DNA of 64,000 nt from RYN-230 sp963723595 (GTDB taxonomy: Bacteria; Actinomycetota; Actinomycetes; Streptosporangiales; Streptosporangiaceae). Positions 34,394 through 43,592 of the stretch are shown in pieces. The first letter of the stretch is position 1. Every line of letters starts with the position of its first letter. The notes beneath the pieces are model-generated. The model did no database searches. It had not been told where the DNA came from and saw nothing but the letters and a program-made list of their open reading frames with translations. The translations under genes and the position numbers were made by a program. Where the stretch lies: assembly GCA_963723595.1 (NCBI GenBank), contig CAVRRQ010000006.1, forward strand, positions 1,240,001 to 1,304,000. Reading direction: 5' to 3'.

Positions 34394-36165
34394 CGCTGGC
34401 TGCCTTCCGGGTCCGGGTTCTCCTGACGGCCGGGTCCGCGGCCCAGCACGCGGTCGCGCAGCGCCCGCAGCCGGTGCATGACCTCGTTGGGCCCCCGGCC
34501 GAAGTAGTCGTGCAGCCGCACATACTCAGCGTAGAGATCGTCGTAGACGTCGGCGCTGGCCGGGTCGGGCGTGTAGACCGCCTCCCGCTTGCTGCCCATG
34601 GCCGTCGCGGCCGCCGGGACGTCCGGGTAGGCGCCCGCCGCGACCGCGGCGTGGATGGCCGAGCCGAGCGCGGGCCCCTGGCTGGAGGAGATGACGCTGA
34701 GCGGCCGCCGCAGCACGTCCGCGTAGACCTGCATGACGAACTTGTCCCTGAGCAGGCCGCCGGCCGCCACGAACTCCGTGACCTCGACCCCGGCCGACGA
34801 GTACGCGTCGATGATGACCCGAGTGCCGAACGCGGTCGATTCCACCAGCGCCCGGTAGATGTCCGGCGGTCTGGTGGCCAGGGTCAGGCCCACGATGGCG
34901 CCGGACAGCTGGACGTCGACCAGCACCGAGCGGTTGCCGCCCAGCCAGTCCAGGGCGATCAGCCCGTGCGCGCCGGCCGGCTGGCTGGCCGCCTCGGCCG
35001 ACAGCAGCTCGAACAGGGACATGCCCCGCCGCTCGGCCTCGCCCCGGTAGTCGGCCGGGACCGTGTGATCGAGGAACCAGGCGAAGATGTCGCCCACCCC
35101 GCTCTGCCCGGCCTCGTAGCCGTACTCGCCCGCCACGATGCCGCCGTCCACCACCCCGCACATGCCAGGTACCTCGGCGAGCGTGGCGGAGTTCATCACG
35201 TGACAGGTGGAGGTCCCCATGATGGCCACCATCTGACCAGGCTCAATGGCGTTGGCGGCGGGCGGGGTGACGTGCGCGTCCACGTTGCCCACGGCTACCG
35301 CGATGCCCTCCGGCAGCCCGGTCCACCCGGCCGCCTCGGCGGTCAGCCCGCCCGCCCGGGACCCGAGCTGCGACACCGGGTGGGCCAGCTTGTCCTCGGC
35401 GAAGCTGGCGAAGCCGGGGTTCAGCGCGCCGAGGAAGTCCGCCGAGGGATAGTGGCCGTCCTGGTAGATGCCCTTGTACCCGGCGGTGCAGGCGTTGCGG
35501 GTCTCGGTGCCGCACAGCTGCCAGATGATCCAGTCCGCCGCCTCGATCCAGCGCTCAGCCTGCTGATAGACGTCCGGGTCCTCCTCCAGCAGCTGGAGGC
35601 CCTTGGCGAACTGCCACTCCGACGAGACTTTGCCGCCGTAGCGGCCGATCCACGGCTCGCCGCGCTCGTGGGCCAGGGCGTTTATCCGGTCCGCCTGCGG
35701 CTGGGCCGCGTGGTGCTTCCACAGCTTGGGGTAGGCGTGGGGGCGGCCTTCCAGCCCGGGCACCTGGCATAGCGGGGTGCCGTCGCGCCGGGCCGGCAGC
35801 ACGGTGCAGGCCGTGAAGTCCGTGCCGATGCCGACCACCTGGCCGGGATCGATGCCAGCCTCCCGGACCGCGGCCGGGACCGCCTCGCGGAGCACGTCCC
35901 GGTAGTCCTCCGGGTCCTGCAGGGCCCAGTCCGGCGGCAGCCGCTCGCCGGTCGCGGCCAGCTTGTCGTCCATGACCGCGTGCCGGTACGTGCAGACCGC
36001 TGTGCCGACCTCGGCACCGTCGCTGAGCCGGACCACCACGGCCCGGCCGGACAGCGTGCCGAAGTCCACCCCGACGGCGTAGCTATCGTCCTGGCCGTCC
36101 TGGCTTTCCGGGTCCCGCTGGCCGCCCGGCCCGTCGTCGCTGTCGTGAGCGCTAACAGTCATCAT
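34390..36165 (-). CDS. araB: Ribulokinase
   Basis: This 591-residue FGGY-family kinase phosphorylates L-ribulose. It opens with YAVGVDFGTLSGRAVVVRLS, the sugar- and phosphate-binding first motif. It also has GIGTDFTACTVLPA, FAKGLQLLEEDPDVYQQAE, VGNVDAHVTPPAANAI, and the C-terminal FGGY-like ALDWLGGNRSVLVD and FVAAGGLLRDKFVMQVYADV segments. It is the first gene of the arabinose operon. The sequence TGTTAGCGCTCACG, a LacI-type operator, lies in its codons 3-7. The upstream LacI gene ends 51 bases from its start. Confidence 0.94.
   Translation of the reverse strand: MMTVSAHDSDDGPGGQRDPESQDGQDDSYAVGVDFGTLSGRAVVVRLSDGAEVGTAVCTYRHAVMDDKLAATGERLPPDWALQDPEDYRDVLREAVPAAVREAGIDPGQVVGIGTDFTACTVLPARRDGTPLCQVPGLEGRPHAYPKLWKHHAAQPQADRINALAHERGEPWIGRYGGKVSSEWQFAKGLQLLEEDPDVYQQAERWIEAADWIIWQLCGTETRNACTAGYKGIYQDGHYPSADFLGALNPGFASFAEDKLAHPVSQLGSRAGGLTAEAAGWTGLPEGIAVAVGNVDAHVTPPAANAIEPGQMVAIMGTSTCHVMNSATLAEVPGMCGVVDGGIVAGEYGYEAGQSGVGDIFAWFLDHTVPADYRGEAERRGMSLFELLSAEAASQPAGAHGLIALDWLGGNRSVLVDVQLSGAIVGLTLATRPPDIYRALVESTAFGTRVIIDAYSSAGVEVTEFVAAGGLLRDKFVMQVYADVLRRPLSVISSSQGPALGSAIHAAVAAGAYPDVPAAATAMGSKREAVYTPDPASADVYDDLYAEYVRLHDYFGRGPNEVMHRLRALRDRVLGRGPGRQENPDPEGSQR
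36144..36157. promoter_or_regulatory. LacI-type operator inside the start of araB
   Basis: On the minus strand TGTTAGCGCTCACG covers codons 3-7 of araB. It differs in three positions from the perfect palindrome TGTTAGCGCTAACA and shares the AGCGCTCAC half with lac-type operators. A repressor bound here would act as a roadblock or a secondary operator. Confidence 0.45.
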
Positions 36166-36215
36166 CGTCCTGTTCTGCCTGCTCGAACTGATCTGGGTGC
36201 CCTGCCGCGGCCGGC

Positions 36216-37238
36216 TCAGGTCGCGGGTGGTGCGGCGCTGGAGCGGACCACGAACTCCGGGACGACCGGGTCGGCGGGCGCCGCCGCGTCACGATCGAAG
36301 ATCAGCCTGACCAGCGAGTCCAGCGCCCGCCGGCCAAGCTCCCCGAAGTCCTGCCGCACGGTGGTCAGCGGGGGAAGAAAGTAGGCCGCCTCGGGAACGT
36401 CGTCGAAGCCGACCACGCTGACGTCCTCCGGCACCCGCCGTCCCCGCTCCGACAGTGCGCGGAACAGCCCCAGCGCCATGTGGTCGTTGGCGCAGAGGAC
36501 GGCCGTCGCACTGGTGTCCCGGGCGATCCGCTGCCCCATCTCGTAGCCGGACGCCGCGGACCAGTCGCCGGAGACCAGGTCCGGCTCGGGGGCCCCCGCC
36601 TCGTGCAGCGCCGCCCGCCAGCCCTCGACCCGGGCCTCGGCGTCGAGCCAGGAGCGCGGCCCGCTCAGGTGGTGGACGGTACGGTGGCCGAGGCCGAGCA
36701 GGTACCGGGTGGCCAGCGCGGCTCCCTCGGTGTTGTCCACCGCGACGGAGTGCACCGGCGGGGTGGCCCGGCAGCCCACCGCGACGAGCGGGATGTCCGT
36801 CGGGCAGTCGGTCAGCGCCTCGACCGCGGAAACCTGCGCGGTGATGACGATGATGCCCTCGACGCCCTGCCCCACGAAGCGCTCCACCGAGTCCAGCACG
36901 GACCGGCGGTCCAGGGTCGGGGTGCTGGCGATGGAGACGAAGTAGGCGTCCTGCGCCGCGCGCTCGATCCCGTAGAGCATCGAGGCCGGCCCGTACAGGG
37001 TGGTGTCGAAGCTGATCACGCCGAGGGTGTGGGTCCGCCGGGTGACCAGGGTGCGGGCCGCGGCGTTGGGCCGGTAGCCGAGCTCGCTGATGGCGGCGAG
37101 GACCAGCTCCCTGGTCTGCGGGCGGACGTTGGGATGGTCATTGAGGACCCGGGACACGGTCTGGTGGGAGACGCCCGCCAGCTGGGCGACGTCGGTCATG
37201 ACCGGGGGGCGGCTGCGCCCGCGATCGGCAACTGACAC
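36216..37238 (-). CDS. LacI-family regulator, likely of the araBDA operon
   Basis: The GTG start at 37238 follows AAGGAGG. The 340-residue protein has the HTH VMTDVAQLAGVSHQTVSRVL, in which S-H-Q-T-V-S-R closely matches the recognition helix of E. coli LacI (S-Y-Q-T-V-S-R). The sensor domain follows. It lies directly upstream of araB on the same strand, so it is probably co-transcribed and autoregulated. A lac-like operator (37532-37547) lies 294 bases upstream, which agrees with its recognition helix. The inducer is probably L-arabinose or a derivative. Confidence 0.93.
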   Translation of the reverse strand: MSVADRGRSRPPVMTDVAQLAGVSHQTVSRVLNDHPNVRPQTRELVLAAISELGYRPNAAARTLVTRRTHTLGVISFDTTLYGPASMLYGIERAAQDAYFVSIASTPTLDRRSVLDSVERFVGQGVEGIIVITAQVSAVEALTDCPTDIPLVAVGCRATPPVHSVAVDNTEGAALATRYLLGLGHRTVHHLSGPRSWLDAEARVEGWRAALHEAGAPEPDLVSGDWSAASGYEMGQRIARDTSATAVLCANDHMALGLFRALSERGRRVPEDVSVVGFDDVPEAAYFLPPLTTVRQDFGELGRRALDSLVRLIFDRDAAAPADPVVPEFVVRSSAAPPAT

Positions 37239-37531
37239 GTACCGCCTCCTTCCGCCGTCTCGTCCCGCCGCCCGGGGCTCCGCTGCCTCGGCCCGCCCGG
37301 ATTCCGCCGGCCGTTCTGCTGGTCTTCTGTTTACCGGGCCCCGCGGGTTGCCGGGCCCCGCGGGCGCCGTGCCCGGTGGCCCGCGCCGCCCTGTCCTGCC
37401 TGGCCCGGGCCGGAAATCTTTGCCCTGCCTTACCGTATTCGGCCCTGATCCGACTCAATAGCCACAGATAACCCTTGTGTACCCACTTGCTCGATACAAG
37501 TATGCGGAATCCGGTTCGGTGCCCGGGGGGA

Positions 37532-37547
37532 TTGTGACCGCTCACAA
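37532..37547. promoter_or_regulatory. Lac-like operator TTGTGACCGCTCACAA
   Basis: A perfect inverted repeat, TTGTGA-CCGC-TCACAA. It differs from the ideal symmetric lac operator (TTGTGAGCGCTCACAA) by one central base. It lies upstream of the LacI gene whose recognition helix is LacI-like, and just past the end of the next LacI gene. A weaker repeat, ACTTG-N7-CAAGT, lies at 37485-37501. Confidence 0.6.
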
Positions 37548-37639
37548 GATCCTGGGTCAAGCTGGCCGGGCGGCGGGGCCCGCGGCCGCCCCTCCGCGCG
37601 GCCGGAGCCGGCCCTCCGCGGGGCCGGGGACGGGCCGGC

Positions 37640-38668
37640 TCATCCGGTATCCCGGCTGGTCGAGCCCCGGGCGACCAGGCGGCAGGGCACGGTGTGCACG
37701 CCGTGCGTGGGCTCCTTGTTGATGGCCAGCAGCAAGTGCTGCGCGGCCACCCGGCCGACGTCCTCCAGGCACATATCGATGCTGGTCAGAGGCGGATCGG
37801 CGCCCAGCACCATCGGGCTCCAGTTGTCGAAGCCGACCAGGGCGATGTCCTCGGGCACCCGGCAGCCGATCAGCCGCAGGGTGTCGGAGACGCCGCGGGC
37901 GATCTGGTCGCTGCCGCAGAAGATCGCCTCGACCCCCGGTCTGGTGCGCATCACCAGCCGGGCTGCCTCCCGCCCCCAGGCCTCGCTCCACTCCCCGTAC
38001 AGCACGTCGTTGGCGCTGAAGGACAGGCCGGCCCCGGCCAGCGCGTCGCAGAAGCCCCGCGCGCGCATCCGGGCGGCGAGGAAACGCGGCGGGCCGGTGA
38101 TGTGCCCGAACCGGCGGCGTCCCAGGGCCAGCAGGTGCTCGGCGGCCAGCCGCCCGCCGCCCGCGTCGTCGGGCAGGATGGCGGGCTCGTCGCTGTCCAT
38201 CGACTGGGTCATCGCGTACACGACCGGGACGCCCAGGGTCAGGCCGATGCTGGGCCGCGGCTCGATCCGCCGCCCGGCCACGATGAGCCCGTCCACCCGG
38301 CGGGACAGCAGCATGTCCAGGTACTGCCGCTCGCGCTCCGGCTCGTCCCGGGTGTCGCACATGAATACCGAGATCTGGCCGGCCCCGAGGGCGTCCTCGG
38401 CGCCCAGCATGACCGGGATGCTGAACCGGCCGAAGCTGTCCGTGGTGATCACGCCGACGGTGTAGGTCCGGCCGGCCAGCAGGCCGCGGGCCAGGACGTT
38501 GGGCGCGAAGCCCAGCTCGCGGGCGGCGGCCGCCACCCGGTCCCGCGTCTCGTCGCGCAGTTTGCCCTGGCCGTTGAGGGCTTTGGATGCGGTCCCGATC
38601 GAGACGCCAGCGAGTGCGGCCACGTCCCGGATGGTCGCCCGCTTGAGGTTAGGCCCCGGCGCGGGCAA
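37640..38668 (-). CDS. LacI-family regulator, likely of the GH127 gene
   Basis: The start appears to be a TTG at 38668, with GGAG eight bases before it. The 342-residue protein has the HTH TIRDVAALAGVSIGTASKAL and a sensor domain with GVITTDSFGRFSIPVMLGAE. It is close in sequence to the LacI protein at 51697-52740, which shares the S-x-G-T-A-S-K-A-L-N helix and the ITTDSFGRFSIPV block, so the two are recent paralogues. It is divergent from the GH127 gene, with a palindrome between them. Confidence 0.9.
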   Translation of the reverse strand: MPAPGPNLKRATIRDVAALAGVSIGTASKALNGQGKLRDETRDRVAAAARELGFAPNVLARGLLAGRTYTVGVITTDSFGRFSIPVMLGAEDALGAGQISVFMCDTRDEPERERQYLDMLLSRRVDGLIVAGRRIEPRPSIGLTLGVPVVYAMTQSMDSDEPAILPDDAGGGRLAAEHLLALGRRRFGHITGPPRFLAARMRARGFCDALAGAGLSFSANDVLYGEWSEAWGREAARLVMRTRPGVEAIFCGSDQIARGVSDTLRLIGCRVPEDIALVGFDNWSPMVLGADPPLTSIDMCLEDVGRVAAQHLLLAINKEPTHGVHTVPCRLVARGSTSRDTG

Positions 38669-38772
38669 TCCCTTGCTCCATGGTCGTCCTTGTCTTCCGG
38701 GGCCAGCGATCGTCCGAGACGAGGCGGTTTGACCAGTCTTGACGCTGTCCCTCGTGGGCCCTAGCTTACGAA

Positions 38773-38786
38773 GGAAAACGTATTCC
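38773..38786. promoter_or_regulatory. LacI-type operator GGAAAACGTATTCC
   Basis: This near-perfect palindrome (12 of 14 positions) ends 16 bases before the GH127 start and lies 105 bases upstream of the divergent LacI gene. A repressor bound here would overlap the ribosome site or the transcription start of the GH127 gene. Confidence 0.55.
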
Positions 38787-38802
38787 TAGGAAGGGCCAGG
38801 GC

Positions 38803-40742
38803 ATGACCGCCTCCGGTGAGTCCCAGGCTGGCGGGGGCCGGCCGTTCCCTCTGCTTCCGCCTCCGTCGCGCATCAGCCGCTGGCGGGCGGGGGTGCCCGG
38901 CTGTCCGCCGGGCTGCTGCATGCCTGGCAGCAGCGTAATGCCGGGGCCAGCCTGCCCCTGGCGCTGCGCCAGCTCGAATCAGCCGGGAACCTGGCCAACG
39001 TCCGACTGGCCATCGCCGGGGTCCGCGAAGGGTACCGGGGGCCGGTGTTCATGGACTCCGACATCTACAAGGTCCTGGAGGCGATCGGCTGGGAACTGGG
39101 CCGGTCCCCGGATGAGGGGCTGGCCAGCTTCCTGGCCGAGACGACCGCGCTGCTGGAGAAGGCGCAGCAGCCCGACGGCTACCTGAACTCCTGCATCCAG
39201 GTCACCGGCCGTCCGCGGTACAGCTTCCTGGCCTCCAGCCACGAGCTGTATTGCGCGGGCCACCTGATCCAGGCCGGCCTCGCGGTCCAGCGCGGCGCGG
39301 GGGATCCGGCGCTGCTGGCGGTGGCCCGGCGGTTCGCGGACCACCTGGTGGACCACTTCCTGGGCCGCCAGGAGGGCATCGACGGCCACCCCATCGTGGA
39401 GAGCGCGCTCGCCGAGCTGTACCGCGAAACGGGCCACCCGCCCTACCTGCGGCTGGCCGCCCAGTTCATCGAGCAGCGCGGGCACGGCCTGATCGGGGAT
39501 TCCGGGTTCGGCCGCCGCTACCTCCAGGATCACGAACCGGTCCGGGACACGGTGACCGAGGTGGGGCACGTGGTCCGCGCGCTGTACCTGGACGCCGGAG
39601 TCACGGACGTCGCCGCGGAGACGGGCGACGCGGCACTGCTGGCGTCCAGCCTGACCCGGTGGGCCGACATGGTCGCCGCGAAGACCTACCTGACCGGAGG
39701 CAACGGGTCGCGGCACGAGGGAGAGAGCTTCGGGGACCGCTTCGAGCTGCCGCCGGACCGGGCTTACAACGAGACCTGCGCGGCCATCGCCAGCTTCCAG
39801 TGGGCCTGGCGGCTTCTCCTGGCCACCGGGGACGCCGCGTACGCGGACCTGATGGAGCGGATCCTCTACAACGGGTTCGCCTCCTCGACCGCCACCGACG
39901 GGACCCGGTTCTTCTACGTCAACCCGCTGCAGCGCCGGGCGGACCACTTCGAGAAGGACGATCCGGGCCGGCGCCGGGAGTGGTTCAACTGCGCCTGCTG
40001 CCCGCCCAACATCATGCGCACGATGGCCTCCCTGCAGTACTACCTGGCCACGGTCAGCGGCGGCACCCTGTACGTGCAGCAGTTCACCGGCGCGGCACTC
40101 AGCGCCGGACTCGCCGGCGGGGTGCTGAACGTGGAGATGGCCACGGACTACCCATGGGCCGGCGGGGTCGAGTTGCGGGTCACCGGCGCCCCGCCGCAGC
40201 CCTGCGGCCTGGCCGTGCGCGTGCCGGCCTGGTCGGCGGTCCCGGAAATTCGCCGCAACGAAGACCTCATCGAGGCCGAGGCCGACGGTGGGTACCTGGT
40301 GGTCCGCGGTCAGTGGCGCCCCGGCGACGTGCTCCGTTTCGAACTGGATATGTCGCCCCGGCTGACCTACCCCGACCGCCGGGTGGAGGCGGTGCAGGGG
40401 ACGGCCGCGATCGAGCGTGGCCCGCTGGTCTACTGCCTCGAGCAGGCGGACCAGCCCGCCGGGATCGACCTCGCGGACCTGGTCCTCGTGCCCGGCGCCC
40501 TCGAGGAGACCCGCGCCACGGTCGCGGGTGTCGGCGACACCGTCCTGGTCCGGGCCGCCGCCGTTCACCGGGCCGGGCCGCAGGCTGGGCTGCCGTACCA
40601 TTCCGCGGCCGGTGAGGCGCAGGTCAGCGAGGACTCCGGCGGCGAGCAGGTCACCGCCGCGGCCATCCCTTACTTCCAGTGGGACAACCGGGACGGCCGC
40701 CCCATGCAGGTCTGGATCCCCGCGGTCGCCCCCCGCGCCTAG
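38803..40742 (+). CDS. GH127 beta-L-arabinofuranosidase, frameshifted near the 5' end
   Basis: The ATG at 38803 follows AAGGGCCAGGGC and opens MTASGESQAGG, but the conserved sequence lies in another frame from about 38870 (PLAGGGARLSAGLLHAWQQR). One base appears to be missing near 38865. The rest is open to 40742, about 647 codons in all. It has the HypBA1-type active site: Glu and Cys in AYNETCAAIAS and the nucleophile Cys in NCACCPPNIMR, which bind zinc together. No signal peptide is visible, so the enzyme is cytoplasmic. It removes beta-linked L-arabinofuranose, as found on plant cell-wall glycoproteins. The frameshift may be an error or real. Confidence 0.85.
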
Positions 40743-40820
40743 CCCGGCCCAGCAAGCCACCCAGAGGCCCCAGCAGCACCATGGACCCCTCGTAATGGCT
40801 GTCCAGGAGTGGCGTGGCGG

Positions 40821-41357
40821 CTAGAAGGAGAAGCCGCCGGGACGGCCGTTGCGGTCCGCGATCAACCCGGCCAGAGTGGAGATGGCGATCTCGGCGGGGG
40901 TGCGGGAGCCGATGTTCAGCCCGATCGGCCGGTGCACCCGGGCGATGTCGGACTCGGCCACGCCCAGCCCGGCCAGGGCCTCGATGTGCGGGCCCGGATG
41001 CCGCGGGTTGCCCATGATCCCCACCCAGCGCGCCGGGCTGGCCAGCGCAGCGCGGAGCACCACCCCGAGTTCGGTCCGGTGGTGGTCGGTCACTACGAGG
41101 TCGGCGGCCGCGTCCAGGTACTTCGCGGCGTCGCCGGTCACCTCATAGCCGGTGGTCTGGGCGTTGGCCGCGCGGTCCGGGTCGGGTTCCAGCAGCACCA
41201 CGCGGTAACCGGCGTCGCCGGCGAAGTGCAGCAGGAACTCGGCGACCGGAGACGCGAACGCCGCGATCAGCGTCTTCTCGCCGCCGGCTGCCGTACCGTG
41301 GCCGTGCGCGACCTCGCATGCCGCGCTCTCGTCCGGACGGTCCTGCTCGTTTCCCAT
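40821..41357 (-). CDS. XdhC-family protein, Rossmann domain only
   Basis: The 178-residue protein has the XdhC C-terminal domain: LIAAFASPVAEFLLHFAGDA, a Rossmann-like motif, then LVVTDHHRTELGVVLRAALA, WVGIMGNPRHPGPHI and VHRPIGLNIGSRTPAEIAIS. XdhC/CoxI proteins deliver sulfurated molybdenum cofactor to xanthine dehydrogenase-type enzymes. The usual N-terminal Cys-containing domain is absent, and no molybdoenzyme gene is nearby. A molbindin gene is divergent from it, which supports a link to molybdenum metabolism. Confidence 0.85.
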   Translation of the reverse strand: MGNEQDRPDESAACEVAHGHGTAAGGEKTLIAAFASPVAEFLLHFAGDAGYRVVLLEPDPDRAANAQTTGYEVTGDAAKYLDAAADLVVTDHHRTELGVVLRAALASPARWVGIMGNPRHPGPHIEALAGLGVAESDIARVHRPIGLNIGSRTPAEIAISTLAGLIADRNGRPGGFSF

Positions 41358-41454
41358 GGTCCCGAGCTTGCCACGGGCGGGGAAGCTTTGGCGACGGCCG
41401 ACGGGGCAGATACCTGATCGGGCCGGTGGCCTTGATCACGAGAGGACAACGGGC

Positions 41455-41664
41455 ATGCAGCTCAGCGCGCGTAATCAGATCAGGGCCAGGGTCACAACCA
41501 TCAATTACGGTGAAGCCACGGCCAACGTCTCCCTGGACGCCAACGGCACCCGGTTGGTCGCCTCCATCACGGTCGAGGCGGTCAAGGAGCTTGGGCTGGC
41601 CGAGGGCAAGGACGTGATCGCGGTGGTCAAGGCCTCCGACGTCATCATCGCGATCCCGGACTGA
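41455..41664 (+). CDS. Molbindin (Mop/TOBE single-domain molybdate-binding protein)
   Basis: The start at the ATG at 41455, after GAGAGGACAACGGGC, gives a 69-residue protein beginning MQLSARNQIRARV. This is the classical Mop domain opening, with the E-A-x-A-N-V-S-L-D continuation and GLAEGKDVIAVVKASDVIIA at the end. Mop proteins form hexamers that store or buffer molybdate. The neighbouring divergent XdhC gene fits this role. Its 3' end overlaps that of the convergent membrane-protein gene by 20 bases. Confidence 0.92.
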   Translation: MQLSARNQIRARVTTINYGEATANVSLDANGTRLVASITVEAVKELGLAEGKDVIAVVKASDVIIAIPD

Positions 41665-43186
41665 CCGCGGCCGCCTCCTGGGTCCCGGGCCCGGCGGCGC
41701 CCACCGCGTGTCGCGGGGGCCTGGTGAGCAACTGCCGGATCATGGACACCGCCAGTCCGGCCGCGACCACGAACGCGAGCGCCGTGGCCAGGTTCATCCC
41801 CACCATGTGCCGGGTGGTGGAGATACCGGCGTAGTAGGCCGGCGGGATGAACGCGACCATCGCGCACCCGATCATGCACAGCACCACCACCGCGCCGTCC
41901 CGGCGCCAGGCCCGGGCTCGCCCCCAGGCCAGCGCGGCGACCGCGATGGCCGCCATCACCAGCCACAACGGGATCAGCCACCACAGTCCCAGGCCGGGCG
42001 GAAGCTGGTGCATCAGCCAGGTCACCACGACGACCCGGGACTCGTATGCGCCTTTCGGGTGGCCGGCGGAGACAGGGTAGTCGCCCAGGCTGGTGATCCG
42101 GAACTGCTGGGCCGCGATCGCGGCCGACTGCCCGACGCTCAGGATGCTGGCCGGATGGGCCAGCAGGTAGTGGGTGATGTTGCCGTCGGTCAGCTTGTCC
42201 GTGTACCGCGCGTACAGCGGGCTCTGCCGCACCGACATCCTGTCCCAGTAGTAGTGGCCCGCGTACCTGGCCCAGCTCACCGGGAGGCCGAGCGCCCGGA
42301 GCTGGGCGGGCGCGGTGGCGCGCCTGGTCACGATGTCGGTGAACAGCATGTCCACGGCCTGGATGTGGTGCAGCCGCTGGCCATAGGAGCTGGTGTAGTC
42401 CCAGAGCGCGTAGACGCCGGCCATCAGGGCCAGCCCCGCAGCGACCAGGATCCCCCCGGTGGCCTGCTGGTTCCGGAACCGGTGCAGCCCGCGCCAGGAG
42501 CCCCGGCCGGCGGTGGCCAGGACCAGGGTGAGGCAGATCGGCGCGGCCAGCACCAGGTACTGCTCCTTGGACAGGATGGCCAGGAAGCCCCCCGAACCCG
42601 CCAGGATCAGGCCGTACACGGTCAGCCGCCAGCCCCGCCCGAGGTACACGACGCCGGCTGCGACCAGCATCAGGCCGACCAGGGCGCCGGGCTCACTGAA
42701 CGGGCCGCCGAACACGTCGAAGAAGGCCGCGTCCGCGATGATCAGCCAGCAGGCGGCCGCCACCAGCCACTGGGCCCCCAGCCTGATTCGCAGCCCGACG
42801 GCCAGGCTCGCGATCGCCACGGAGGCCAGGGCGCACAACAGGACGCCGACCGCGATCAGGTTCAGGCTGCCGGGCAGGCCCAGGACCGGGGTCAGCAACC
42901 GGCCAACTTCCAGCGGGACCAGCTCCGACGACGGGTACGGGACCCGCCCGGCGCACTCCTGCTTCGGCACGTAGTCGAAATAGGCGAACCGGAAGAACCG
43001 GGGATGGCGACCCGTTACCGGTCCCAGGCCGAGGCCGCACATCAGCCGGGGGCCGTCACGGTTGTCGGCCTGGCCCACCGGCGTGGGCACCAGGAACCTG
43101 ACCAGCAGGGCCCCCAGCGAGACACCGAAGATGGCCAGCCAGCGGCCGGTGATCCCGCGCACCCGCAGCGCGGGAAGCCGCCTCAT
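41645..43186 (-). CDS. Polytopic membrane protein of unknown function
   Basis: The start at 43186 (MRRLPALRVRG) gives 513 residues and removes a non-hydrophobic 61-residue extension. About ten to twelve membrane helices are visible. A large loop follows the first helix (QADNRDGPRLMCGLGLGPVT and RFAYFDYVPKQECAGRVPYP), and a second loop around HYYWDRMSVRQSPLYARYTD lies in the last third. This resembles membrane glycosyltransferases of the GT-C type or related hypothetical proteins, but no Asp-rich catalytic motif was recognised with confidence. It is convergent with the molbindin gene. Function not assigned. Confidence 0.7.
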   Translation of the reverse strand: MRRLPALRVRGITGRWLAIFGVSLGALLVRFLVPTPVGQADNRDGPRLMCGLGLGPVTGRHPRFFRFAYFDYVPKQECAGRVPYPSSELVPLEVGRLLTPVLGLPGSLNLIAVGVLLCALASVAIASLAVGLRIRLGAQWLVAAACWLIIADAAFFDVFGGPFSEPGALVGLMLVAAGVVYLGRGWRLTVYGLILAGSGGFLAILSKEQYLVLAAPICLTLVLATAGRGSWRGLHRFRNQQATGGILVAAGLALMAGVYALWDYTSSYGQRLHHIQAVDMLFTDIVTRRATAPAQLRALGLPVSWARYAGHYYWDRMSVRQSPLYARYTDKLTDGNITHYLLAHPASILSVGQSAAIAAQQFRITSLGDYPVSAGHPKGAYESRVVVVTWLMHQLPPGLGLWWLIPLWLVMAAIAVAALAWGRARAWRRDGAVVVLCMIGCAMVAFIPPAYYAGISTTRHMVGMNLATALAFVVAAGLAVSMIRQLLTRPPRHAVGAAGPGTQEAAAVSPGSR

Positions 43187-43592
43187 TGGCGCGCGGGCGG
43201 GTGCACCGTGAGCAGCGTGTTCGTCGTCAGGCACTAGGTCGACCTCGTGATGGTTTGGCGGCCGTGATCGATAGGTCAAACCCTGATCCGGGAGAGCGGG
43301 ATGATCAAGTGTTTTACTGTGGCTTTTGGTGCTGCATTCGCCGGCTTGAACATTCTGTGGCCCAAGCATGTCCGGCGCCCGCCAATTCAGCCATGTGCTA
43401 TCCGTGGAGGGTACTCCGGGCGGGGCCGGATTTCTATCTGCCGCCGTCGTCCGGGTGCCGGCATCTAGCTGGGCTTTCGCACGCCAGGCTGGCCGCCGTC
43501 CCCGCCGGGAAAATTCGTGATCAATGGGTTTGCCAGCATGCGCCGGACCGGGAATGAATGATCATGTAAGGGTGCCCTGGCACCGGGAGCTC
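43187..43592. other. Intergenic region of relatively low GC
   Basis: No gene was recognised in about 400 bases. The segment 43250-43560 has visibly more A and T than its surroundings, for example around GTGTTTTACTGTGGC and GGAAAATTCGTGATC. It should hold the promoter of the membrane-protein gene. A GGTGCC/GGCACC palindrome (43571-43584) lies just after the kinase gene's stop. Confidence 0.4.
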
